Shown piece after piece: positions 32,739-41,327 of a stretch of DNA of 64,000 nucleotides. The translations under genes were made by a program, and so were the position numbers. The DNA comes from UBA6627 sp965248675 (GTDB lineage: Bacteria > Chloroflexota > Dehalococcoidia > UBA2979): NCBI GenBank assembly GCA_965248675.1, contig CBDFJZ010000008.1:1426001-1490000 (forward strand), in the 5' to 3' direction. The notes below the pieces were generated by a model. That model worked only from the letters and a program-made list of their open reading frames with translations, was not told the origin of the DNA and did no database searches. Numbering within the stretch: the stretch's first letter is position 1; the number at the start of each line of letters is the position of its first letter.

Positions 32739-33188
32739 GTGCTTCTGAGCACCAAAGGCGACTACGGCGTCCGGGCGTTGATCGACCTCGCGAAACACAC
32801 CGGCGAGGGACCGGTTCAACGCGCGGAGATCGCGCGGCGGCGCCTGATCCCCGAATCCTACCTCGACCACCTGCTGGCGCAGCTCCGCCGCGACGGCTAC
32901 CTCCGCAGCACGCGCGGCCCGGGCGGCGGCCACGAGCTGGCGAAGGCGCCGGAAGAGATCACGCTGCTCGAGGTGCTCGAGAGCCTCGAAGGCTCGCTGG
33001 CGCCGATCGAGTGCGTCAACGAAGCGCCGGGTTCGGATGCGGGCGCGCTTTGCGGGCAGCAGTGGGTCTGGCAGGACATCTACGCGCAGATGCGCGAGCG
33101 CCTCGGTTCGACCACGATCACCGATCTGGTGGAACACGAGCGCGAGCACGAGCGACAGCGGCAGGCTGCCGCCACGTACAGCATCTAG
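32739..33188 (+). CDS. Rrf2-family transcriptional regulator
   Basis: A 149-residue winged-helix regulator: LSTKGDYGVRALIDLAKH, IARRRLIPESYLDHLLAQLRRDGYL (recognition helix and wing) and RGPGGGHELAKAPEEITL are typical. Rrf2 members include IscR, NsrR and the cysteine regulator CymR. Here the C-terminal part has only two Cys (VNEAPG-flanked Cys and LCGQQW), not the three-Cys cluster of IscR, and it heads a cysteine-synthase operon, so a CymR-like cysteine-sensing role is the best guess. GTG 32739 is the start by alignment. Confidence 0.88.
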   Translation: MLLSTKGDYGVRALIDLAKHTGEGPVQRAEIARRRLIPESYLDHLLAQLRRDGYLRSTRGPGGGHELAKAPEEITLLEVLESLEGSLAPIECVNEAPGSDAGALCGQQWVWQDIYAQMRERLGSTTITDLVEHEREHERQRQAAATYSI

Positions 33189-33208
33189 CGGCCGGATCAC
33201 GGAGCCCG

Positions 33209-34165
33209 ATGACCACCGAAGCGGCCACGGACGCGGATGTGCCGGCACGAACGACGCCGCTGATCGCGGACAGCGTCCTCGACCTCGTCGCCAACACCCC
33301 GCTCGTGCGGCTGAATCGCGTGGTTCCGGACGGCGCGGCGGAGGTGCTGGGCAAGTTCGAGGTCTTCAATCCGGGCGGCTCGGTCAAGGACCGGATCGCC
33401 AAGTCGATGGTCGAGTCAGCGAAGCAAGCGGGCTTGATCAAGCCCGGCGACTCGCTCGTCGAGCCGACCTCTGGCAACACCGGGATCGGCCTGGCGATGG
33501 TATGCGCCGCGCTCGGTTACCAGCTCACGTTGACGATGCCCGACGACATGTCAGTCGAGCGCCGTCGCCTCTTCGAGCGCTTCGGCGCCGACCTCGTGCT
33601 GACGCCGGCGATCGAGGGCATGACGGGCGCGATCCACGCCGCCCAGCAGCTCGTCGAGGAGCGTGGTTACTTCATGCCCCAGCAGTTTGAGAACCCCGCG
33701 AACCCCGAGGTCCACCGCCGGACCACGGCCCCCGAGATCCTCGAGGCGACCGGCGGCAACCTCGACGCGTTCGTGGCGGCGGTTGGCACGGGCGGCACGA
33801 TCACCGGCGTCGGCGAGGTCGCGCGCGAGGCCGGCATCGAGCTGCGCGTCGTCGCCGTCGAGCCGAGCCGCGCGCCTGTGCTCCAGGGCGGGCGTGGCGG
33901 GCTGCACGGCATCCAGGGCATCGGCGCCTCGTTCGTGCCCGGGGTGCTCAACACTGAGATCTACGACGAGGTGATCGGCGTGACCGACGAAGACGCGTAC
34001 GAGATGACGGGCCGCCTCGCGCGCGAGGAGGGGCTGCTCGTCGGGGTGTCGGCCGGCGCGAACGTGTGGGCCTCGGTTGAGGTGGCGAGGCAGCTCGGGC
34101 CCGGCAAGCGTGTGGTGACGATGCTCTGCGACACCGGCGAGCGGTACCTGAGCGTCGACCTGTAA
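33209..34165 (+). CDS. Cysteine synthase family protein (CysK-like)
   Basis: A 318-residue fold-type II PLP enzyme. PLP Lys is in NPGGSVKDRIA, the substrate loop is EPTSGNTGIGLA, the phosphate-binding glycines are VGTGGTITGVG, and MLCDTGERYLS closes the C-terminus as in O-acetylserine sulfhydrylase. It makes cysteine from O-acetylserine and sulfide, or a related reaction. It is distinct from the second, CysM-like paralogue 1.7 kb downstream. GGAG precedes ATG 33209; 20 bp after the Rrf2 gene. Confidence 0.92.
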   Translation: MTTEAATDADVPARTTPLIADSVLDLVANTPLVRLNRVVPDGAAEVLGKFEVFNPGGSVKDRIAKSMVESAKQAGLIKPGDSLVEPTSGNTGIGLAMVCAALGYQLTLTMPDDMSVERRRLFERFGADLVLTPAIEGMTGAIHAAQQLVEERGYFMPQQFENPANPEVHRRTTAPEILEATGGNLDAFVAAVGTGGTITGVGEVAREAGIELRVVAVEPSRAPVLQGGRGGLHGIQGIGASFVPGVLNTEIYDEVIGVTDEDAYEMTGRLAREEGLLVGVSAGANVWASVEVARQLGPGKRVVTMLCDTGERYLSVDL

Positions 34166-34253
34166 CAGGGATGAACGACGAACGATGGCAGCGCTCACCA
34201 CGTGTCATAGCGCGCACAGCGACTACGGATCCTCCGAGGGGACACTTCGCCGG

Positions 34254-35423
34254 ATGACCGTCAGCGTCTACATCCCATCGCCGTTTCGACGGCTCACGGC
34301 CAACCGTGAGTACGTCGAAGCCGAGGGCGACAACGTGGCCGAGATCCTCGATTCACTCGAGGCCTCGTTTCCCGGCTTCGGCGATCTGGTGTACGACCAG
34401 GATCGCCATGTGCCCCGCCACATCAACATCTACGTGAACAACCAGGAGATTCATGACCTGAACGGCACGGACACCCCGGTGTTCGAGGGCGATCAGGTCG
34501 CAGTCATTCCAGCGCTAGCCGGAGGTGCCGACGTGACGGATCAGAGTGACAGCAGCAATGGAACCGGGCCGGCGTCAGGCGCGCTGACACCGGACGAGGT
34601 GATGCGCTACTCGCGGCACATCATCATGCCGCAGGTGGGTTCCGAGGGTCAGCGCAAACTGCGCGCCGCCAGGGTGCTGGTGGTTGGCGCCGGCGGCCTC
34701 GGCGGGCCGGTCGCCCTCTATCTGGCGCTGGCGGGCGTCGGCACGATCGGGATCACCGAGTTCGACGTCGTCGACCTCTCCAACCTGCAGCGTCAGATCC
34801 TGCATCGGACGGCCGACGTCGGTAAGCCGAAGCTGCAGTCGGCGAAGGAATCGCTGCTCGCCTACAACCCGAACGTGACCATCGTCGAGCACCCGATGCC
34901 GATCACCTCCGACAACGCGCTGGAGATCATCCCTGACTACGACATCGTGGTGAACGGCGCCGACAACTTCGCGACGCGCTACCTCGTGAACGACGCGTCA
35001 TACCTCGCCGGCAAGACGCTGGTCGATGGGGCGATCCTGCTGTTCGACGGTCAGCTCACCGTCTACAAGCCGGGCATGGGCTGCTACCGCTGCCTCTACC
35101 CTGACCCCCCGCCGCCCGGCCTCGTGCCGTCCTGCGCCGAGGCGGGCGTGCTGGGCGCCATCACCGGCATCGTCGGCTCGATGCAGGCGACCGAGGTGTT
35201 CAAGCAGATCCTGGACATCGGCGAGCCGATGGTGAACCGGCTGCTGCTGATCGACGCGCTGTCGATGCAGTTCCGCGAGATGAAGCTGCGCCGCGACCCG
35301 AGCTGCCCGCTCTGCGGCGACCACCCGACGGTGACCGAGTTGATCGACTACGACGCCTTCTGCGGTTCGCCCCCGCTCGAGATTCCGGCAACCGCGCCTG
35401 CGACGGCAGAAGCGTCAAGTTAG
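34254..35423 (+). CDS. Fusion of a MoaD/CysO-like sulfur carrier with a MoeB/ThiF-type E1 enzyme
   Basis: A 389-residue fusion. Residues 1-91 are a ubiquitin-like carrier ending in VIPALAGG; a Ser/Gly/Asp linker (92-108) follows; residues 112-380 are an E1-like adenylyltransferase with the ATP loop VVGAGGLGGPVALYLA, RQILHRT, zinc pairs CYRC and CPLC, and catalytic Cys in LVPSCAEAGVLG. MoeB/MoeZ adenylates the carrier C-terminus before sulfur transfer. The carrier here is internal, so cleavage after GlyGly would be needed to free it, or it may be a regulatory relic. No rhodanese domain is attached, unlike mycobacterial MoeZ. Start chosen at 34254; the frame is open from 34185. Confidence 0.92.
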   Translation: MTVSVYIPSPFRRLTANREYVEAEGDNVAEILDSLEASFPGFGDLVYDQDRHVPRHINIYVNNQEIHDLNGTDTPVFEGDQVAVIPALAGGADVTDQSDSSNGTGPASGALTPDEVMRYSRHIIMPQVGSEGQRKLRAARVLVVGAGGLGGPVALYLALAGVGTIGITEFDVVDLSNLQRQILHRTADVGKPKLQSAKESLLAYNPNVTIVEHPMPITSDNALEIIPDYDIVVNGADNFATRYLVNDASYLAGKTLVDGAILLFDGQLTVYKPGMGCYRCLYPDPPPPGLVPSCAEAGVLGAITGIVGSMQATEVFKQILDIGEPMVNRLLLIDALSMQFREMKLRRDPSCPLCGDHPTVTELIDYDAFCGSPPLEIPATAPATAEASS

Positions 35424-35533
35424 GTGACGGCGAGAACCGCCGGGACATCGCCAGAAGAAGTTTTGACCAACGCCTCCGGTCCGCACCGCGTGAGGATGCT
35501 GGCGGAACCGCGACGCAGCGAGAGGAAGGACCG

Positions 35534-35818
35534 ATGACGATGGCAGTGAAGGTGCAGGTCACCTCGGTGATCCAGAAGGTCGTCGACGGCCAGCGCGAGT
35601 TCGACGCCGAGGGCGGCACCGTCGCCGAGCTGATCGAGAACATCGATAGCCAGTACCCGGGCTTCCGAGGCCAGGTCGCCGACGATAGCGGCGAGCTGCA
35701 CCGCTTCGTCAACATCTACCTGAACGACGAGGACATTCGCTACCTCTCCGGCAAAGAAACCGCCGTCTCCGAGGGCGACACCATCTCCTTCCTTCCCGCG
35801 CTTGCCGGCGGCGGCTAG
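35534..35818 (+). CDS. cysO: CysO-like sulfur carrier protein
   Basis: A 94-residue ubiquitin-like carrier ending in LPALAGGG, directly upstream of the CysM-like gene. In Mycobacterium tuberculosis thiocarboxylated CysO is the sulfur donor for CysM, and the protease Mec releases cysteine from CysO. Here the order is carrier, CysM and, 2 kb on, a JAMM protease. The tail has one Gly beyond the usual pair. GAGGAAGGA gives a strong ribosome site at the ATG; Met3 is an alternative start. Confidence 0.9.
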   Translation: MTMAVKVQVTSVIQKVVDGQREFDAEGGTVAELIENIDSQYPGFRGQVADDSGELHRFVNIYLNDEDIRYLSGKETAVSEGDTISFLPALAGGG

Positions 35819-35877
35819 CGACCACCCCTAGCGCGTCGCAGACTTCTGCTTCGAGGGCATCAAGGGAGGGCGCGACC

Positions 35878-36813
35878 GTGCGATACGACAGCGTCCTCGA
35901 TCTCGTCGGCAACACCCCGCTCGTCGAGATCACCCCGCTCTCCCCTAACCCCGACGTCCAGATCTTCGCGAAGCTGGAGGGCCAGAACCCGACCGGCTCG
36001 GTCAAGGACCGCATCGCCAAGTTCATGGTCGAGGCCGCCGAGGCCGACGGGTCGCTGCAGCCCGGCCAGACCATCCTCGAGCCGACCTCGGGCAACACCG
36101 GCATCGCGCTCGCGCTGATCGCCTCGCTGCGCGGCTACGAGTTGAAAGTAGTGATGCCGGACGCGGTCAGCGAGGAGCGGATCGAGCTGCTCGAAGCCTT
36201 CGGCGCGGAAATCATCTACTCGCCCGGCGAGCTGGGTACGAACGGCTCCGTCGCGATGGCGAAGGAGGTTGGCGCCGAGCACCCCGACTGGTTCGCGCCG
36301 TTCCAGTACGAGAACGAACACAATCCGCGCGCGCACTACGAGACCACGGCGCCAGAGATCATCGCCGATCTGCCCGACCTCGATGCCTTCGTGGCGGGCC
36401 TCGGGACCGGCGGGACGCTGACCGGCGCGGGCCGCCGGCTGAAAGAGCACAACCCGACAATCCGCGTGATCGCCGCGGCGCCGCACCCCGGCGACCTCGT
36501 GCAGGGCTTGCGCAGCCTCGAGGAGGGCTACATCCCGCCGGTCTTCGACGAGACGGTGCTGGACGGGCGGATCATCGTGGACTCCGAAACCTCGTTCATG
36601 ATGACGAAGCAGCTCGCGCAGGACGCCGGCATCTTCGCCGGCATCTCCAGCGGCGCCGCCGTTCGCGCGGCCCAGCACGCCGCGGAGCGCATGGACCGAG
36701 GCAAGATCGTCGTCCTTCTCGCCGACGGCGGCTGGAAATACCTCAGCACCGGACTGTGGACACGTGACTACGCCGACATCGTCGAGGAAGTCGGCGAAAA
36801 GCTGTGGTGGTAA
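35878..36813 (+). CDS. cysM: CysM-type cysteine synthase (O-phosphoserine / thiocarboxylate-dependent)
   Basis: A 311-residue fold-type II PLP enzyme strikingly like mycobacterial CysM: YDSVLDLVGNTPLV, NPTGSVKDRIA (PLP Lys), EPTSGNTGIALA, FVAGLGTGGTL, and the tail GGWKYLSTGLWTRD ending in LWW. In the mycobacterial enzyme this C-terminal segment covers the active site, and the substrates are O-phosphoserine and CysO thiocarboxylate, giving a CysO-cysteine adduct. GTG 35878 follows GGGAGG. It lies 59 bp after the carrier gene. Confidence 0.92.
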   Translation: MRYDSVLDLVGNTPLVEITPLSPNPDVQIFAKLEGQNPTGSVKDRIAKFMVEAAEADGSLQPGQTILEPTSGNTGIALALIASLRGYELKVVMPDAVSEERIELLEAFGAEIIYSPGELGTNGSVAMAKEVGAEHPDWFAPFQYENEHNPRAHYETTAPEIIADLPDLDAFVAGLGTGGTLTGAGRRLKEHNPTIRVIAAAPHPGDLVQGLRSLEEGYIPPVFDETVLDGRIIVDSETSFMMTKQLAQDAGIFAGISSGAAVRAAQHAAERMDRGKIVVLLADGGWKYLSTGLWTRDYADIVEEVGEKLWW

Positions 36814-36907
36814 CGCGGCGGACCTGACCGATCGAGCGGGTACCATTTGCGCTAATGGATGGTAAGTTTGGTCTCCGGGCGTTCCCCCTTAGTGATTAAG
36901 GACAGCG

Positions 36908-37327
36908 ATGACCAACGTCGACTTCAACGAGATGAACCGCAACATCATCGCTGAGTTCCGCGAGAACGCCGGTAACGTCGGCGGCATGTTCGAGGGCCGC
37001 CCGGTCCTCCTGCTCCACACCACCGGCGCGAAGAGCGGCGCCGAGCGCGTCAATCCGCTGATGTACCAGGACGTCGGTGACGCCATCGCGATCTTCGCGT
37101 CGAAGGGCGGCGCCCCGACCGCGCCCGACTGGCTCCACAACATCCGCGCGAACGCCGACGTTTCGATCGAGGTCGGCACCGACACGGTCGACGTCCGCGC
37201 CCGCATCGCGGAGGGCGACGAACGAGAGCCGATCTGGGCGAAGCAGAAGCAGGACTACCCGCAGTTCGCGGAGTACGAGGCCAGCACCACGCGCCAGATT
37301 CCGGTCGTCATCCTCGACCGCCGCTAG
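36908..37327 (+). CDS. F420-dependent nitroreductase/quinone reductase (Ddn) family protein
   Basis: A 139-residue split-barrel protein of the deazaflavin-dependent reductase family. Landmarks are FEGRPVLLLHTTGAKSGAERVNPLMY, the F420-binding KGGAPTAPDWLHNIRANADV, and VEVG-type beta strands. Found mainly in Actinobacteria and Chloroflexota; substrates include quinones. No F420 biosynthesis genes are in the window, so cofactor use is inferred from family. It stands after the cysM operon with its own 94-bp gap. Confidence 0.87.
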   Translation: MTNVDFNEMNRNIIAEFRENAGNVGGMFEGRPVLLLHTTGAKSGAERVNPLMYQDVGDAIAIFASKGGAPTAPDWLHNIRANADVSIEVGTDTVDVRARIAEGDEREPIWAKQKQDYPQFAEYEASTTRQIPVVILDRR

Positions 37328-37356
37328 CTGGCGCCGCGGTCGGCGGGCGCGGCCAG

Positions 37357-37854
37357 TCAGCCGCGCGCTGCTCGGAGGGCCGCGATCTTCGGGTTGTCCC
37401 AGCTCACCAGCCGGTCGGGTGTGAACACCACCCATCGGTTCGTGTCGCCGCTCGCCGTCGTATCGCGCCGTTGAGGCGTCGCATCCGGCTCGCCGTGACC
37501 ACCCGCGTACTTCGCGCCGAGGACCATCCGCGCTTCCTCGAGATCGGGGTCGGCATCTTCCGCAGCGGCGTCCTCGAGCACCGCGGCGGTTCCCTGGAAC
37601 ATCGCGCCGACGAGCTCGGGGAAGCGCTCGTTGGCGTCGACGAGCACCGTCGCCTGCGCGTTGCGGCGCAGGTTCACGATCTTCTGGCCTCGGCCCGTGA
37701 AGTAGATCTTCCCCTGCACCCAGCCGAACCACATCGGCGTGAGGTTGAGGCGGCCGTCGGCCGCAACCGTAGCGATCCGCATGTTCCAGCTCGACGTCAT
37801 CAGCGCGTCGAGTTCCTCCTCGGTCAGCGCGAGCTTCCTCGAGATCCGTGGCAC
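37357..37854 (-). CDS. Pyridoxamine 5'-phosphate oxidase-like split-barrel protein
   Basis: A 165-residue FMN- or F420-binding split-barrel protein. MRIATVAADGRLNLTPMWFGWVQGKIYF and KIVNLRRNAQATVLVDA are typical of the PPOX family that reduces small molecules or binds heme or flavin. GTG 37854 is preceded by GAGGAGG, a near-perfect ribosome site; the frame further upstream is antisense to the MBL gene and not real. Convergent with the Ddn-like gene. Confidence 0.82.
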   Translation of the reverse strand: MPRISRKLALTEEELDALMTSSWNMRIATVAADGRLNLTPMWFGWVQGKIYFTGRGQKIVNLRRNAQATVLVDANERFPELVGAMFQGTAAVLEDAAAEDADPDLEEARMVLGAKYAGGHGEPDATPQRRDTTASGDTNRWVVFTPDRLVSWDNPKIAALRAARG

Positions 37855-37968
37855 CGCACCCTCCTCTTCCGCCTCGGCTCGAGGCGCGGCGACATCATAG
37901 ACCGGCGTATGCTCGCGCCCCGGCGCGGCGCGACCGTTTGAGTTACGGCAACAGCGAAGGGGTACGCG

Positions 37969-38814
37969 ATGGCTGTAGGCGACACCGAGATCATCGAGCT
38001 GACGACGGGCGTCTACGCCCGACTGCATGAGGGTCTGACCAACGCGGGCATCATCGTCGGTGACGACGGCGTGATGCTGATCGACTCGCTGCGCGTCCCC
38101 TCGTTCGCGCGCGATCTGATCGCCGACGTGAAGAAGCTCACCGACAAGCCGATTCGCTACGTCGTCGACACCCACTCGCACTGGGACCACAGCTGGGGCA
38201 ACGAGGAGTTTCCGGACTCGACGATCGTTGGCCACGCGAACTGCCGCCGCGAGATGCTCGATCCCGACGTCGTCATCCCCTGGCGCGACAAGGTGATCGC
38301 CTCGGGTGACCCCTGGGCCGAGGAGGCGAAGTCGGTCGAGGTCACGCCGCCCGGTCTGACCTTCGAGGACACGCTCCACCTCGAGTTCGCCGGTCGCCCG
38401 ATCGACATGCACTGGCTCGGCCGCGCCCACACCAGCGGCGACATCTTCATCCACCTGCCCGACGACGGCGTGCTGTTCACCGGCGACGTCGCCCAGGACA
38501 GCGGGGTGCCGTACATGATGGATGGCTACCTGCAGGACTGGGTCGGTACCGACAACCGCCTCGTGGAGATCGAGTGCGAGCGCTTCATGGCCGGCCACGG
38601 CCCGGTCGGCCAGCGGCCTGCGATCGCCGAGGCGCGCGACTTCATCGTCGCGCTCGTCGACGGCGTCGAGTCGGCGATCGCCGACGGCCAGGACCGCGAC
38701 ACCGCGGCGGCCGCCGTCAACGCCTCGATGGCCGAGCGCTTCGGCGGTTGGCGCGGTGTCGAGCGGGTCGAGGAGAGCATCGCCTACGCCTACGACCAGA
38801 TTCAGGCTGGCTAA
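37969..38814 (+). CDS. Metallo-beta-lactamase fold hydrolase
   Basis: A 281-residue MBL-fold protein with metal motif DTHSHWDHSWGN, later ligands in LGRAHTSGD and FTGDVAQDSG, and MAGHGPV near the end. The layout is that of glyoxalase II-like or SoxH/quinoprotein-relay-type MBL proteins. Its place inside the sulfur locus, between cysM and the JAMM protease, hints at thioester or persulfide chemistry, but nothing in the sequence proves it. Confidence 0.85.
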   Translation: MAVGDTEIIELTTGVYARLHEGLTNAGIIVGDDGVMLIDSLRVPSFARDLIADVKKLTDKPIRYVVDTHSHWDHSWGNEEFPDSTIVGHANCRREMLDPDVVIPWRDKVIASGDPWAEEAKSVEVTPPGLTFEDTLHLEFAGRPIDMHWLGRAHTSGDIFIHLPDDGVLFTGDVAQDSGVPYMMDGYLQDWVGTDNRLVEIECERFMAGHGPVGQRPAIAEARDFIVALVDGVESAIADGQDRDTAAAAVNASMAERFGGWRGVERVEESIAYAYDQIQAG

Positions 38815-38899
38815 CTCGATCCGAGTGCGCCGAATCGCAAGCTGCGCGAACCTGAACGCCCGGCACCGCCGGGCCGCCTCGAGGTCGAAAGGACGCTCA

Positions 38900-39340
38900 A
38901 TGCCTCGGATCTCCCGCGCCCTCATCGACGCTATGATCTCCCACGCGCGCGATGACATGCCGAACGAGGCGTGCGGCCAGGTCAACGGCCGCGACCATGT
39001 CGCGATCTCCGCTCACCGCGTGAAGAACGTCGAGGCCAGTCCGTACCGCTACTCGATGGATCCGCTGTCGATGCTCAAGCTCGAGAACGCCCGCGAGGAG
39101 AGCGGCGAGTCGTTGTTCGCGATCTACCACTCGCACGTCGCATCCGAGGCCTATCCGTCGCCGACCGACGTGCGTCAAGCGTTCTTCCCACCGGGCGAGA
39201 TCGAGCGCGATCCGATGTACCCCGACACGTACTACATCCTCGTCTCGCTCGGCTACGATCCGCCGCACGTGCGCGCCTTCCACATCCGCACCGGCGGCGA
39301 GATCGAGGAAGAGGCGATCGAAGTGGTTGAACCGGCCTAG
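38900..39340 (+). CDS. mec: JAMM/Mec-type metalloprotease
   Basis: A 146-residue Mov34/JAB1 (JAMM) domain protein. The zinc motif is complete: Glu23 in PNEACGQVNG, His77 and His79 in YHSHVASEA, Ser87 and Asp90 in PSPTD, giving E...HxHx7SxxD. Bacterial homologues trim sulfur-carrier tails to expose GlyGly (QbsD, HcyD) or release cysteine from CysO (Mec of Mycobacterium tuberculosis). In this window it could do both: process the extended carrier at 29762-30076 and the fused carrier of the E1, and hydrolyse CysO-Cys. AAAGGA precedes the ATG. folP follows 9 bp later. Confidence 0.9.
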   Translation: MPRISRALIDAMISHARDDMPNEACGQVNGRDHVAISAHRVKNVEASPYRYSMDPLSMLKLENAREESGESLFAIYHSHVASEAYPSPTDVRQAFFPPGEIERDPMYPDTYYILVSLGYDPPHVRAFHIRTGGEIEEEAIEVVEPA

Positions 39341-39349
39341 GCGTGCCTG

Positions 39350-40207
39350 ATGGCAGTCGCCGACGATCAACCCGCGCCGATCCAGATCGGCGACGCGTCC
39401 TTCGTCTGGGGCGCCCGCACCTACGTGATGGGCATTGTCAACGTCACGCCCGACTCGTTTTCCGGCGACGGGATCCTCGATCCGGCGCGCGCCGGCGAGC
39501 AGGCGCTCCGCCAGGTCGAGGCCGGCGCCGACCTCGTCGACGTCGGCGCCGAGTCGACGCGCCCGGATCACGACCCGATCGATGCCGCCGAGGAGTGGCG
39601 GCGCCTGGAGCACTCGCTGATGGCGGTGCGGCGGATGGTCGACGTCCCGGTCACGGTGGACACGAGCAAAGCCGAGGTGGCCCGCCGCGCGTTCGACCTC
39701 GGCGCCGACGCGCTCAACGACGTGCGAGGGCTGCGCGGCGATCCGGATCTTGCCGGCGTGCTTGCCGAGGCCGGGAAACCGGCGGTCCTGATGCACAACC
39801 AGCGCGGTCGTGCGTTCGGTGGCGACGTGATCGAGGATCTGCGTGACGGTCTTCGGGCCTCGATCGAGCTGGCGGCGCGCGCCGGCGTCGCCGAGGAACT
39901 GTTGATGGTCGATCCCGGCTTCGGTTTCGGCTGGGGGCCCGTTCGGAACCTCGAGATGTTGCGCCGCCTCGGTGAGCTGCGAGATCTCGGGCGGCCGTTG
40001 CTCCTCGGGACGTCGCGCAAGTCGACGATCGGCGACGTGCTCGACCGCCCGGCCAACGAGCGGCGGTGGGGCACCGCCGCGACGCTGGCGCTCGCCGTGC
40101 AGCAGGGCGTCGACATCGTGCGTTTGCACGACGTCGAGGAGATGAAGCAGGTCGTCCGGATGGCGGATGCCGTCGTAAGGGGTTGGTCCGGAGCGGAATC
40201 GGAGTGA
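39350..40207 (+). CDS. folP: Dihydropteroate synthase
   Basis: Condenses 4-aminobenzoate with 6-hydroxymethyl-7,8-dihydropterin diphosphate in folate synthesis. The 285-residue TIM-barrel protein has VMGIVNVTPDSFSGDG (loop 1), VDVGAESTRP (loop 2) and LLGTSRKSTIG with the catalytic Lys/Arg region. The GTGA overlap with folK shows coupled translation. The ATG lacks a strong Shine-Dalgarno. Confidence 0.96.
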   Translation: MAVADDQPAPIQIGDASFVWGARTYVMGIVNVTPDSFSGDGILDPARAGEQALRQVEAGADLVDVGAESTRPDHDPIDAAEEWRRLEHSLMAVRRMVDVPVTVDTSKAEVARRAFDLGADALNDVRGLRGDPDLAGVLAEAGKPAVLMHNQRGRAFGGDVIEDLRDGLRASIELAARAGVAEELLMVDPGFGFGWGPVRNLEMLRRLGELRDLGRPLLLGTSRKSTIGDVLDRPANERRWGTAATLALAVQQGVDIVRLHDVEEMKQVVRMADAVVRGWSGAESE

Positions 40208-40737
40208 ACAAGGAGAGAGACCGTCGTCGTGTCTACCTCGGCCTGGGCAGCAACCTCGGCGACCGCGAAGCACAGCTCCAAGGAGCGCTCGACGCGCTCG
40301 TCGAAGGCGGCGTCGCGATCGACGCCGTCAGCGCGCTCTACGAGACTCCGCCGTGGGGCGTCACCGACCAGCCGGCGTTCCTCAACGCGGCCGCCGCCGG
40401 CGAGACCGTGCTCGCCGCGACCGCGATTCTCGATCTGGTGAAGCGGATCGAGGCCGACGCCGGGCGCGATTTCGAGGCGCCACGCTGGACCGCGCGCCCG
40501 ATCGACGTTGACATCCTGCTGATCGAGGGCGAAACGGTCGCGACCGAGGAGCTCACGGTCCCGCACGCGCTGCTTCACGAGCGGGCGTTCGTCCTCGTGC
40601 CCCTCGCGGACGTGGCGGGCGAGGTCTTGCACTCAGGGCAAGGCCGAACGATCGCCGAGCTGCTCGAGGCGCTGCCGGAGACGGAGCGAGTCGGCGTGAT
40701 CGAGGTGGAGCCGGCCGACTGGTACGAAACGAGCTAG
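40204..40737 (+). CDS. folK: 2-Amino-4-hydroxy-6-hydroxymethyldihydropteridine diphosphokinase
   Basis: Transfers pyrophosphate from ATP to 6-hydroxymethyl-7,8-dihydropterin, making the FolP substrate. The 177-residue product has YLGLGSNLGDRE, VSALYETPPWGVTDQPAFLNA and RPIDVDILLIEGE followed by VPHALLHERAFVLVPLAD, all HPPK hallmarks. GTG 40204 overlaps the folP stop as GTGA. Convergent with the small membrane protein gene by 4 bp. Confidence 0.96.
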   Translation: MNKERDRRRVYLGLGSNLGDREAQLQGALDALVEGGVAIDAVSALYETPPWGVTDQPAFLNAAAAGETVLAATAILDLVKRIEADAGRDFEAPRWTARPIDVDILLIEGETVATEELTVPHALLHERAFVLVPLADVAGEVLHSGQGRTIAELLEALPETERVGVIEVEPADWYETS

Positions 40738-40967
40738 CCGGCGTCAGCGTCCTCGACGCCGAAGTCATCGGGGTCGTCCCAGTTGGTCGTCGCCATCGTG
40801 TAGCCGACCCAGAACGCCATCCCGGCGGCGGCCGTCAGGCCGGCGAAGACGGGGATCGCGAGGACGGCGTAGGAGCGGCGCGCGACGCCGATCAGGAAGA
40901 CGAACACCGAGAGGCCGGCCCCCGCCATCAGCGCCTGGCCGGCGCGGCGGGTCTCGTCCTGCGTCAT
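40734..40967 (-). CDS. Small two-helix membrane protein, function unknown
   Basis: A 77-residue protein with two likely membrane segments (about residues 13-27 and 33-58) and an acidic C-terminus (WDDPDDFGVEDADAG). The ATGA overlap with the upstream Trm112-like gene shows they are translated together. I do not recognise it. Confidence 0.6.
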   Translation of the reverse strand: MTQDETRRAGQALMAGAGLSVFVFLIGVARRSYAVLAIPVFAGLTAAAGMAFWVGYTMATTNWDDPDDFGVEDADAG

Positions 40968-41182
40968 GAGGAGGCGTCGCCGGTGGTCGGCGCGCCGTCG
41001 ATCGCCTCGCGGAGATCGGGTGGCAGCAGGTTCGGGATGCCGTCTTCGATCGGGTACACGTGGCCTTCCTCGCAGCGGAGGGTGCCCTCGAGGATCTCGC
41101 CGTCCTCCTCGCGGGTGACTTCGAGGGTGAGCGCGTTCTTCGTCACCGGGCAGACGAGGATGTCCATCAGATCGCGGCGCAT
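40964..41182 (-). CDS. Trm112-family zinc-ribbon protein
   Basis: A 72-residue protein of the Trm112p/UPF0434 family: LVCPVTKNALTLEV, LRCEEGHVYPIEDGIPNLLP. Eukaryotic Trm112 activates methyltransferases; bacterial members are of unknown role. The first CxxC has become CPVT, so metal binding may be lost or altered. GGAGG lies 4 bp before the ATG. Confidence 0.82.
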   Translation of the reverse strand: MRRDLMDILVCPVTKNALTLEVTREEDGEILEGTLRCEEGHVYPIEDGIPNLLPPDLREAIDGAPTTGDASS

Positions 41183-41327
41183 CGGTCCTCCGGTTCGTCG
41201 GCAGGGGTCGAGCGCCGATCATAGGGAGCGCCTGTACGTCGGAGCAACGTGGCGCTGGAGGCCAACCTCGGCGCGTTCGTAAACTCGAGGCGCTCCGGTT
41301 GCCGTCGAATGCGCACAGTGGACGTGG

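Noticed and set aside
34254..35423. MoeB fusion as a simple molybdopterin synthase activator
   Set aside because: It cannot be excluded, but its neighbours are cysteine-synthesis genes and no moa/moe genes lie near, so a cysteine sulfur-transfer role is preferred.
37855..38985. Long minus-strand open frame continuing upstream of the split-barrel gene
   Set aside because: It is antisense to a clear MBL-fold gene; high GC leaves many such long antisense frames open throughout the window.
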